From positions 66,368,390 through 66,432,389 of the forward strand of contig CM075850.1 of the NCBI GenBank assembly GCA_037975125.1: a DNA stretch of 64,000 bases, read 5' to 3'. The position numbers and the translations under genes were made by a program. Below the pieces are notes generated by a model that did not search any database, was not told where the DNA came from, and worked only from the letters and a program-made list of their open reading frames with translations. Shown here in pieces: positions 44,628 through 58,544 of the stretch; within the stretch, counting starts at the first letter, position 1, and each line of letters begins with the position of its first letter. This DNA is from Latrodectus hesperus (taxonomy: Eukaryota; Arthropoda; Arachnida; Araneae; Theridiidae).

Positions 44628-44890
44628 TTATCCTACGCCCGACCTTGGTTTTTCAACCATCAGTCTCTGTCGGGCAGCCCAATGCAATCTTGAGGTGAAT
44701 GAAAAGTCATCTTTCGCAGAATTTCTAACTGCGACGTCCGAAAGTCCAGGGCAAGTGTAAAGGTGGTCACCAGTCATGTCCTCTAGTCCACAAAAAGGGC
44801 AGATCGGAGAGTCCTTCAAACCCAAACGTGAAGGTGTTTTTGCAGGTAATCATGCCCAGTTTTAAGGCGAAAATTAGCCACTCCCACAGC
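44628..44890 (-). pseudogene. 3' end of a non-LTR retrotransposon ORF2 (pol), frameshifted
   Basis: The last part of a reverse-transcriptase polyprotein of jockey-like elements, after the RNase H-like region. The downstream frame (about 44826 to the stop at 44628) contains LGLKDSPICPFCGLEDMTGD followed by HLYTCPGL, the conserved zinc-binding CPxC...H...C tail, and ends in WAARQRLMVEKPRSGVG. The preceding segment, AVGVANFRLKTGHDYLQKHL (44890 to about 44829), is in another frame: one base is missing at about 44828, between HLH and RLGLKD. An in-frame stop precedes AVGV at 44891-44893, and the reverse transcriptase and endonuclease are absent. This is a 5'-truncated dead copy, as is usual for such elements. 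A short A-rich run (ATAAAAAAAAG on the minus strand) follows the stop. Confidence 0.85.
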
Positions 44891-44893
44891 TCA

Positions 44894-47800
44894 GTGGAGG
44901 TTGCACGGAATAAGCTTTGTTAGTAAGGAACCCGTTGTTTTCCCTTTTGTGCACATTTTGTAAACATTTCTACAATAGGAAATTATATTTGACTTAATAA
45001 GCCTTTAAACAGTATGGTACTCCAAGGCTGGAGAAGGCTGTTGTAGATATCACAATATCTACAGAATATCTATTGATAAAATGCTGTTTCATCAGATCAG
45101 GTTTCAAGCTAGAGCAAAATGATGAACGTAACTCTTCAACATTCAGTTTTTTATAACCTGTTCCCTCCTCAGTTAATAAGGAAGCTAACTGATTTTTTTT
45201 GGATGATTATTCAATTGATTTCCGATATTACCCGGCAAATTTGAAGTTCATAGTGCTTCTATACTACCACCCTGCAGCTGATGAACTCATTTTTCTTAAA
45301 GGTATAAAAATTCGGAAAAGTGTCAACGAGCTTATAAGTCAGACATTGCCTTTTTTTGAATATCAACATAGCATCTATTGGTTAATATAAGACTTATCTA
45401 TACTATTGTTCTAGTTTAACATCCCGGTAGAAATGTGAACAAATGCGGATTCGTTATTGTTATTTCCTTCGATAGTATTTAAAAGTTATTTTAGTGCATT
45501 TTGTTAAAAAAAAATATTTCTTTCAATCACAAATAGCCTGTTGTACAACTTTACTTCTATTTAAGTATCTCATATTTTTATGCAAACTAAGAATATAAAA
45601 ATGTAAATAAAATGTATTCTTAGTTTTTATATAAGAATAAAAACAAGAGAAACTTTTTAAAAGCTACGAACGTTTTACGTTAAAAATTCTTATCAATAAA
45701 AGGTAAAAAAATCTGTTTCGATTAAAAATTGAAATGCCAAACATTTCAAGGATCTGCATAAAATGAGATAGACCTATTAAACTATTGATAGTTTTCTCTT
45801 TCACACACACACACAATTTACTATATACTATAAATAATTTTAAATAATATTATTAGAATGTTCTTTAGATAACTTTTTAGCTTAAAGTGCTTACTGTTTC
45901 ACATTTCGATAAATCTATTCATTTCATTATAAATTCTAATACTTTTTCTGCTTAATAATTTCAGATATAAGTTCATTTAGCTTCATTGTCATATTAAATA
46001 ATATTTTCCTTTCTGCATTTAGGAAAAATATTTTGCTGGTAATGATTCAATTGCTTTTGTTATTTAATGTACTTTATTGGTAATTTATTTTAAATTTGTT
46101 GAACCTTCTGCATTCATACTTAAAGTATTCAATGAATTAAATAGGAATGTAATTAATCATAATTTTCCTTGAGAAAACAAGTTTATAAATTCGATAAACA
46201 AGTTAAAAAGCTGTTATATTTGTGCGTAAATTGAACTAACCATGCTCAAACATCTGTCCACTTTGAAGGTACTTGTCTTTTTAAGAGATACAAATTAAGA
46301 AAAGAATATTATACAATTAACTTTTATACTCTTAGAAATAAATCCAGCCAAAGAATAAAAATGCATTCGCTAGGAATAAAAACTATTTTCAGATGATTGA
46401 TGAGTATGTTGGTGGAGTTATTGGCGCTGAATTTATAAACATGAATCGTTTCTCCTTTAAATGAATAGATTTTATATCATTCTATTTTCTCAACAATTGC
46501 GTATTGAAACGATGCATAGTTATTTAGATGAGTATCAGAAATATCTGATAAATGATGGATAACAATATCGGATAATTTACTGAAAAATATTCAAATATCA
46601 ATAAGTTGGTAAATAACATTGGCAGAATTATTTTTACAATGTTATTATAAGCTGCAATTATCTTCTCTTACTTTATTAAAATACTCGATTTATTCTTCAC
46701 GATAGAACGGAGCGATATAAAGAAAGACTCTGGATTGTATCCAAACTCACCCAAAGAATAGAAATGCATGCAAACAACAAAACGAAAAACCTAAACAAAT
46801 TGGATACGATAAACTTGAAGGGTGCCAAAAAATTTCATTGCTTTTCCATCTGTTGAATTTTACTTGTTGAATTATTGCACTCTCTTGATAATTTCGCTTT
46901 TATGTTGTTTTCTTACAAAGAAATTTAATGCACTTTCTCATTCATATTGTTAAAATTTTATTAATTTGTATAGTATATATAAAGATTAACATGCTAGAAA
47001 AATCTCATGTGCTTCTGAGAAGTAGGAGTGTAAAAATCCTCAATAGTCTATTAAATATATTACTTCCTGAAACGTCTGTCAAACTGCTGCAACACGTCTT
47101 TGATTACGCAGCAGAATAGTTAACAATAACCTGAGAGTTCTAGTTATGAACTGTTTTATACTTTTGGTGACACACATTTTTTTAATGCAAGGAACAAATG
47201 CATACATTGTTCTCTATGTATAATTTCAATGAAAAATGAAATCAAAATCAGAAATATGCATATGATAACATAAAAATAACATCAATATGAAGAGCTATTA
47301 AATTTATATTAGTTACATGGGCGTACCGAAAGGTATGAAATATCTTACGGTATCGTGTTGTCCATCTTTAAATGATAAGCTGCAGCAACTTGATGCGCGT
47401 GTTCAACATTCTCATGTTCAACATGTCGTTTCAAAATCCCTAAAACTTTATAAACCAATTTAACTTTTATTAATACAAATAAGTAAGTCACACTTTAATA
47501 TGTTATTTTTATTCATAAATTAACTTCAGGGAAGTTAAGTTAAGAATATACACAGATATGTAAGACAACGTAGGAATGGACAGAAGTAGCAAGGATTTTT
47601 ATTTTGGAAATTATAATTTGCTTACAGTAGTAGAAAGAGTGCAGCATACTTTTACCGATCTGTTTTAACATTCGTAAAATAGAATTTAAGAATAAATTTT
47701 GATATTTTATATAATTTTAAAGGTGAATATTAATGTTTCTTTCATAATAAAAGTAGCAATACAGTTGTGCACATGAAAACTGTTAAAGAATATTCTAAAC

Positions 47801-48008
47801 TTTTATTTAGTCAATAATAAATAAAATTATACGTGTTACTTTAAAAGGTGATTCAGTTTTTATTATTTAAAATATATTTATAATAAGTTACTAGGAGCGT
47901 ACATTTAACTCCTTGTTTGCTATATACCAAATTCCAAGACCAGAAAGTTAATGTAGCTAAAGCAGATATGCGTATAAAGATGAAAGCATTGATAAGTTTC
48001 TACTTATC
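44894..48008. other. AT-rich non-coding DNA, nothing firm
   Basis: A 12-bp inverted repeat (AAACTAAGAATA at 45584-45595, TATTCTTAGTTT at 45615-45626) encloses a 19-nt loop. Frames at 45199-45390 and 46928-47119 are about 63 codons each, with no motif. Nothing else is recognised. Confidence 0.5.
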
Positions 48009-48201
48009 ACAGACAGAATAGCCGAGCTGGCAGCCGAATCTTATCTCTCTTTCCTTCGGTTCAACAGTTCGTGGGTTCGAATCCCACATTGGGCATGGAT
48101 GTTTGTAGTGGTTCGGAATCCACTTTAAGCCGTAGGTCCCGGTCTAATTAGCCCTCGTATGCAAAAAATGACCGTTGAGCGGCAAACAAACAGACAGAAT
48201 A
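48009..48201 (+). repeat. Well-preserved tRNA-derived SINE (family A) with target-site duplication
   Basis: The reference copy of the family. ACAGACAGAATA at 48009-48020 and again at 48190-48201 is a perfect 12-bp target-site duplication, placing the element at 48021-48189 (169 bp). The A box reads TAGCCGAGCTGG (48019-48030) and the B box GGTTCGAATCC (48074-48084). Around it, GTGGG-TTCGAAT-CCCAC (48071-48087) is a perfect tRNA T-arm with 5-bp stem and 7-nt loop. The non-tRNA body follows (GTAGTGGTTCGGAATCCACT, then GTCTAATTAGCCCTCGT), ending in a short CAAACAA tail. It would be transcribed by RNA polymerase III and mobilised by a partner LINE. The D- and anticodon-arm region is expanded, so it is not a functional tRNA gene. 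Confidence 0.92.
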
Positions 48202-49067
48202 TAATTATCATCCTAACAATTTATAGTCCGAGTAATTTTTTTAACCATATAAATTACAGAACCCCATTATACAACACAGAATCTTTGAATATCTTGTTTA
48301 ATGAACATTGAACTTTAATTTAATTTAGTAAAGTTATCAATTTAGAGCTCTAACAAATTTGAAACTGCTTTAAATTTAAAGTTGGTATGTAATGAAATAC
48401 TAGTTAAATTTAAATTAGTCAGTATAAATTACATATAGAACATTATTGAATTGAAGATTTATAACTTCAGTATCTAACCAGTTATTTTAGCTGAATTGTT
48501 CTTGACTATTCTAACCTCAGTACAATAATACAGTTTTTATTCCTTTTCTTCCAATGTCCTATTCTAAAAAATAATCTTATGCAACCATAGGGTAATTAAA
48601 ATATTTCTCTGCCAGTCAGTATTAAGAATATTTTACAACTGAAAAGTGATTAATGAAATACGGTGAAGAAATAACAAATTATTTTTACCTAAAAATTAAA
48701 GTATTAAATAATTTATCAATGATATACAATATTGCTTGTATTTAGGATAAATTAATAATTGTTTTTAAAATGACTAAAACACACATAATTTAAATAAAAC
48801 ATTTTGTACAAAATTTTACTTTAATTTTGTGCAATCTGTATTACAAATTTTTTAAAAAGTAAAATCTGATACTTGTCTTTGATATTTAATAGAAAAAAAG
48901 AATATCTCCAAGATTTGTAAATTCTATTGAAATAACTTTTTTTTAAAGAAAAGTACTACAAAAAATTCTTAATGAAAAATGTTTATATTAATGTTTAATT
49001 AAATAAAGTAATTTTTTTCAAATTAAATATTTTAAAGAGCTAACGAAATTATCAATGTGCTTATATA
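48202..49067. other. AT-rich non-coding DNA, nothing recognised
   Basis: No gene, RNA or repeat can be supported here. Confidence 0.6.
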
Positions 49068-49104
49068 TATAGAAACTATTAAGTAATACTTAATAGTTTC
49101 TATA
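49068..49104. repeat. Perfect palindrome, 18-bp arms
   Basis: TATAGAAACTATTAAGTA and its exact reverse complement are separated by a single A at 49086. The core AAGTAATACTTA recurs at 49111-49122, just outside the palindrome. Confidence 0.9.
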
Positions 49105-49122
49105 GTTAGTAAGTAATACTTA

Positions 49123-50590
49123 AAAAACACACACAAAATTTTATATAATCAAAACATATATAATTTTCATTTTTAAGTTCAATTTTCATTTTCATTTTTT
49201 CATTTCATTCATACAGTAATATTTATCATTTTCAACTACTGTAAAATGTGTAAGTAAATTTTTTTACTGGTTATATTATCGTCAGAAAATTGTCTGCCCA
49301 AAATTTTGCTACAATTGCTGATGCAAAATGATTGGTTGAGGAAATACACATTGCACTCTAAGTTTTTCCTTTTTTGTTTCGATAAAATAAATACTTTTCC
49401 ATCAAATCGTCACGTTCACTTTATAAGTTTAATTTATGTAGCTACTTTGTTTCAGAAATCGAATACCTAGCCCTTCTTTTAAAAATTTATTTACTTTTCA
49501 AAAAATTGCAAACTTTAGAATAAAACGCCTAAGATAAAAATTTTGTTTTTGGTATTTTTCTAAGTAAATAAAAAATTTTCATTGCTTTTATGAACCAAAA
49601 CTTGCTGTGCCAAGTTATTTATTCAAATCATAGGTTTTGAATAACTTTAAGTAGAAGTTCTAATTACGAACGTAATATTATCGTACGAAATATGTTTTAA
49701 GTTATGAAGCTATGTGCAATTAATAATGGAAGAGCTAATTAGCACATTAATTAGAGGTTATAAGAATTCGTGCTTCATTGAAAGTTTAAGTGGTAAACTT
49801 TATTCTGGAACGAAAGTTTGAATAATTATATATAACTTTTTATTTTAAGTTTAAATAAATGTAATTAAATTTTATTTCTACACGTAAGGATTTAATTAAA
49901 TATCAAAAAATAATAAGTGAGCTTATTCTGTTATTAAATGTTCAACTTTATTGAGAGTATATAATTATTATTATTTCTTTTCGACAATGTCTAGTGGACA
50001 GTCTAATAGCTTAAGGATTAATTTTTTATTATTTGCAGTTAGGGTTTTAAAATTAGTGTTTAAGTTTTTATATATATGTTGAAAAATATAATCTACAAGC
50101 AACCATATGCTTTTTTTTACAGTAATAAGAAATATCTAAAAATGAAAAGGAAAGAAAAAATATGGCAATTCCCTTATTTAAAACCTAGCTAGAAAACATG
50201 CCAAATTAAACGAGAAAAATTAATACGGAATCTTTTCCAGCATATTAAATATAAAAAAAATTATCATATTGTAATTATGATAAATTTATCTTGATATAAC
50301 ATAAAAGAAAATGCTTGCCATAAACTGTTCTTTAAAATGAATTGTAAATAATATAGAACGGAAATATATTCTACATGAAATAAAATTATGGAAATTATGA
50401 AGAGATATTAAACACATGATTTACTTAAAATTATAACTAATGAAATATAAATTTCCAATATTAATTTTAAGTAAAATTCTGTGCATTCCTAAATAAGAAA
50501 ACTAAATAATATATATAGGCATGATATTATTAATTATAAAGTGGTTGTTTCTTTCGTTCCAGTTGAGATAATGACTATGAAACTTCACAT
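49123..50590. other. AT-rich non-coding DNA, nothing recognised
   Basis: No gene, RNA or repeat can be supported here. Confidence 0.55.
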
Positions 50591-51420
50591 TACAGTTTTC
50601 ATTGATTTAAAATATCCATGATGTCATGTAACGTTTTATTTACGTCACACATAATTAACTACGAAATCATATTGAGACGGCGTCGTAAATCTGACTTGTC
50701 AACGAATTTGCTGCCTGTCTTCAAATCGCATTCTTCGAGCGGCAGCAAACAAGCGAAGTTTACCATCGAATGTCTGAGAATATTGTCGAAGTTTGTTAAT
50801 AAAACGATTTCTTATATAAAGACCAAAACATTGAATTGTGTGAGAAGCCGTTTTCTATTGATTCAAGCCATTCACAGGTTTACAGTAAAACAGAAGAAAA
50901 AGCAAAATGAAAAAGTCAGGACTAAACATCCATTAGAGAGTTAGTTTAAATTGGCAAGGATGATTTAAATTTTTGAAGATTTCATTAATTAATAGAATTC
51001 TAGGCAAAATTTTACCGTACGGTCACCCTTGGTGAAATTTTCAAAAAGTCGCCAACGGCGCATGGCGAATTTCCGATCGGAAAAACGGCGGGAGGAAAAT
51101 GGCTGAAATAGTGACAAATATTTCATACATTGTTGGTATCTAACAATATGCTCAACTAATTTTACAAAATTAACAAAAAACGCATAGATTTCAAACATCA
51201 ATGGTAAAATGATAAAGTTGATATGTTAAATTATTTATAAAATTTTTTGATTAAATTTTATATTAATGAATTTAAAACGATAAATATTCATGAAAAATTA
51301 GTGACGAATAGGGTTGCCAAAATACTAGTTAGCCGGGTTTCCAGTAAAAATGTTCGCCACATTTGGCCCCCCCAAAAACGCGCCAAGAGTGATGGTGCAG
51401 TAAATCTGATCCGAATTCTA
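50591..51420. other. CpG-enriched stretch, unidentified
   Basis: Contains clusters of CpG unlike the flanks: GACGGCGTCGTAAATC and TTCGAGCGGCAGC in 50670-50760, AAGTCGCCAACGGCGCATGG and CCGATCGGAAAAACGGCGGG in 51040-51095, and AAAAACGCGCC near 51372. The plus-strand frame at 50618-50944 (108 codons) is more balanced than most here (basic, with RRRRK and KQKKKQ) but matches no family I know. The minus-strand frame at 50989-51201 has SSRRFSDRKFAMRRWRLFEN. This could be a diverged repeat or a regulatory region. Confidence 0.3.
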
Positions 51421-54400
51421 AATTAATAAATGAAATTTTTGTAAGCAATTTCTTTTAAATCTTGAGAATAATACCCTGCTCACACCAATATTAAAAAATT
51501 TTCTTTTAGTTATAGAGTTAAATTTTATTTCTTGTATTATTATTGCCTATTTCTGGGTAAGAAGCGGTTGAACACAGCCAAATGCTTCCCAAATTAAAAC
51601 CAAAGTCAAATGTTGAAAAAGACTATTTTTCAACATATTTAACCTTGAAATTTCTTTATAATAAATAAATTTATTTTAGGTGAATAAATCTAATTTAATT
51701 TTTATATGTATTCAACATATGATTAATTATCTATATTGAAATTAATAGTAATTTCAAAATACTCTCTCTCTTTATACTCAAATTAACTTATCATAGTTTG
51801 ATCTATAAAATATCTTTTTTTAAGATTCGATATTATTTCAGCATGTTTTTTATACTTATCTTTGATATTTGATTACAATTTTAATACGGAAATGGTGTCT
51901 TACAATATCTCTAATCTAAAATTTATTTTCATTTTCAAATTTACTGTAGTCAATTCACTTCTAATTTGTACCGAATGACAGCCCAGGATTGTTTTAAAAA
52001 ATTGTTAAAATTGTTTTAAAGACAGCTGAGAATATGCCCTATAAAATGTTTTACAGCAATTTTTAGATATGATAGAAGATGTGCAGAATTAATGAAATCT
52101 TTTAATTTGATCTCAGTATTGTATGGATTAACTCTACAACATGTTGTTGTACTTAATCACCAACATCTAAATAAAGAATATACTTCATGATTTTAAAATA
52201 AAGCTCAAGAATGAGATGGACTCCAGATTCGATAATACATTTTTATACTTATGTATCAAACTTGTGTAAGAACATTAAATTGGAAGACCTTATTGATGGC
52301 AACACATTACCAAGAACCAATTGAGCAGTCTTCGGTTAAATTTAAAATTGAATCTGCCGTAAAAAATATTTATCCACAAGATAACTTTCTCATAGATTTG
52401 AATGTAATTCAATGAATTTTTCCTACTTTTACTTTGAAAAATTGAATATTTCCTTTGGCATATTATGTTGTATTAATGTCATAGATTGGAATATTGGCAG
52501 TGGTTTGAGACATATTTTAAGTCAGTTACTCGCAGTTTTGATTTTCTTTGAAGCTATGAGGTGGACTCTTAATCTAATACTCTTCTTTCTAAACTTTATT
52601 TCACTGATTTTACACATTAATCACATTAATAATTAAGAACTAGAGATGAATACATTTGAGATATTTTGATTGTGTATATAATAAAGTTGGGAGCTTTTCC
52701 ATTGTAAAAACCGTAACGCGAAAGAAAAAAATCGCAAATTACTGCTTTAAATATTCCCTTTGCATTTGTTTAAAAAGGTTTACGTGTTTAAAAACAACTA
52801 AAAAATAATATAAACATATTATATTTACAATTTATAAACTAAATAATTATCACTTATCGACAAAACTTATTTAAACGCCAATATTTATTTCTGGTAGAAA
52901 TTGTTTAGCAATCGCCATCGATTGGGTAAGTATAATGTAATGATACCATTTCCAGTGAAACAAAATTAAAATTTGCTGTATTTGGCTATTTTTTGCCTTT
53001 GGTGATTTGTGACTGTAATACTCCTTTTAACTGACAAAAGTATCACCAAGCAATCAATTTCTTGCACCTACTAGCTTTAGCTTTGTTCAGTATTTAGTTT
53101 GTTTACCATTATTTATCAATTTTTAGTCACTTTTTGGACAAAATAATTTTAATGGTGTATATTAGATTTAAAATAAAATTTTGAATCATTAAAATAATCG
53201 AATTTACGTTGCATTATTTTTGCTTCTCCGTACGAAACATGCTATTTCTGTAGGATCTTATGGAGAAGTATAATGGAAAAGTACCTAAAACTGATTAGCA
53301 TACTCTGTCTATGTATATGAACTTAAATTAAAATGTTATTTAATGTATTTTGGTTGTGTATGCAAATAAACAGATTAACTTTCATTAACGATGGATCATC
53401 TTTCGCAACTATTACTTTGTATTTACCTTTTTTATTTTAGGTATCCAATCTTTATGCTTCCAATTTTCCCTTTATCTGATTTCTACTTTAATTTGGATGC
53501 CCATAAAATTCACGCCACATTAAATGCAGCATTGTTAAAGCAAAATTAATTTTCTTTACAAAACAATATTTATCTTTTCAATTTATGCTTAGGATGTTTA
53601 ACATTTCAGTAAAATTACTAGTAAGAATTTCCAAGAAATTCCGATGGACCTTCATATTGATTTTATTAGTATTCTTCCTTACATACATATGTATGTCTCG
53701 GACCTCCAGCAATATACCATTTGGGAACGCAAAAGCTTTCGCAGTTTCAACTTATAATATTCTCCGGCTACGTGAAAGTTCAAGTATTGATTTTAAATCC
53801 ATTTAAAAAGAAGATTTAGTTTCAGGAATGTCAAGAAAAATTTTCATGCTACGCAGTTTCTTTTGAAACAATTTTTCTTCGATGAAAAACATTTCTTCAC
53901 CAATGTTCATTTTTATATCTATAAGCCAAAAATATTTTTTATGGAAGTAAAATCATGAAATATTATAATTGTTTATGTTGTGATAATGAATGTTATGGGT
54001 TATGTAAAACATTTCTGTAAAATAATTACTTTAATTTTATTATTAGGATGTTTTTCAGTTTTATACTGTCAAATTGGGATCTTTGGAACATATTTAAACA
54101 AAAACCAAGTTTAAAAGAAGGATAAAAAGCCAAGCCTTGATTGTATAAAATAGATAATTATGAAAACTTGAAGTATCTATTTTAATTCTGAACAAAACAC
54201 AAAAAACTTACTGTGGATAAATATTATACCAATTAGATAACTAATCTCGGTATTTACTTTCTGATTTCCTGAAATTTCTTTTCAAGTTTGCATGTTCAAT
54301 TCTTGGTATTAATTGTGAAGTCTTTTAAAACTGAGAAATTATTTCATAGAAGATATTAAATGTAAAAATAAATTATGCATGTAAAATAAATAGTATTGCA

Positions 54401-54684
54401 AGTTTATGTTTTCCATTAATGTGGATATTTTAAGAGTGTTATTTTAACTGTCCCTTTTCTAATTGATTTAATTTTTATTGTTAATTGTTGTAAGAGTGTA
54501 GCCAGTTTTCAAGAATGAATTTCTTATCAGGGTCTACTTGACTTATAAGGAAGTTTGTCTCTTAGTAAAGGTAACAATATTTGAAGCAATTTATACACGC
54601 ATTTATATCATATAAAAGTTCTGTATTTAAATTGTAAAATATGATTATATGATATCAAGAAGTCACATTGTAATATAACATCAA
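51421..54684. other. AT-rich non-coding DNA, nothing recognised
   Basis: Frames at 52412-52636 and 53585-53806 are 73-74 codons, mostly hydrophobic, without motifs or supporting splice sites. I do not call them genes. Confidence 0.5.
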
Positions 54685-54954
54685 ATGCACACTAATTCTG
54701 AACCATTTTCTAATGGAAAGGATAAAATCCATGATAGAACTCTCCTTTCCATACCACCTCAGTCGAGGTTGCAGTGTTGTGAAAAGGAGAATGGTTTCTG
54801 GTGGAAATTAAACTCTCTGAGAAATATTTTAGACATGACTGACAGAAGTGGAACATTTATAAAAAGAATAAGGCCATTTTCTGGCATAGAAACACAAATC
54901 AATCGGATAATAAATCATAATGTCATTCATTACGTTCTTAGTTTATTGGTTTGA
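54685..54954 (+). other. Unassigned 89-codon open frame
   Basis: Starts at ATG 54685 and encodes a polar protein (MHTNSEPFSNGKDKIHDRTL at its start, then CCEKENGFWWKLNS) whose composition is less AT-driven than most frames here. No family is recognised, and there is no Kozak or splice evidence. More likely a chance frame or repeat remnant than a gene. Confidence 0.12.
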
Positions 54955-54994
54955 TATCACTCAACGGTTATTAATTTGCATGCATGTATTAATG

Positions 54995-55110
54995 AAATTT
55001 GGGCCTAAAAAGTTAAAACAGCATTCCGACCATTATATACATAAACTTCGCGGACGGGAATCCAACCTATGCACAACGACACAAATGAGCGGCATTTCGA
55101 GCTGTTGCTT
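54995..55110 (-). repeat. Possible tRNA-derived SINE remnant
   Basis: On the minus strand, GGTTGGATTCCCGTCC resembles a B box with one mismatch. The segment is richer in G+C and CpG than its flanks. There is no clear A box and no match to family A or B, so this is tentative. Confidence 0.3.
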
Positions 55111-55254
55111 TGAGGTTTTCACTAAACAATTAACATGATTGTGAAACTTTTGGTATTATTCATTCTCTTTCCGAACACCTTTGTAAGTATTGGGCAAGCA
55201 CTGTCAGATGGGAATTCCTCTTTTCTGCGTCTCAGAGTGGAATGCGTCCCTATG

Positions 55255-57120
<1,866 letters not shown>

Positions 57121-57180
57121 ATATTAAAATGAAATTTAGAATGGCATTTAATATTAAAATGAAATTCAGAATTGTAATTA
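57121..57180. repeat. 30-bp tandem duplication
   Basis: ATATTAAAATGAAATTTAGA and the next ten bases (57121-57150) are repeated at 57151-57180 with a few substitutions. Confidence 0.85.
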
Positions 57181-57200
57181 TGATAATTTTGACGTTCGTG

Positions 57201-57214
57201 AGATGGCGCTGCAG
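57201..57214 (+). promoter_or_regulatory. CTCF-like core motif
   Basis: AGATGGCGCTGCAG matches, from memory, the arthropod CTCF core AG(A/G)TGGCGC. It is identical over ten bases to the motif inside the mariner inverted repeats, so it may also come from an old transposon end. Binding is not shown by sequence alone. Confidence 0.3.

Positions 57215-58544
<1,330 letters not shown>

Noticed and set aside
48019..48090. Functional tRNA gene
   Set aside because: The T-arm and boxes are good, but the middle is too long for D and anticodon arms and the unit continues into a SINE body with a target duplication.
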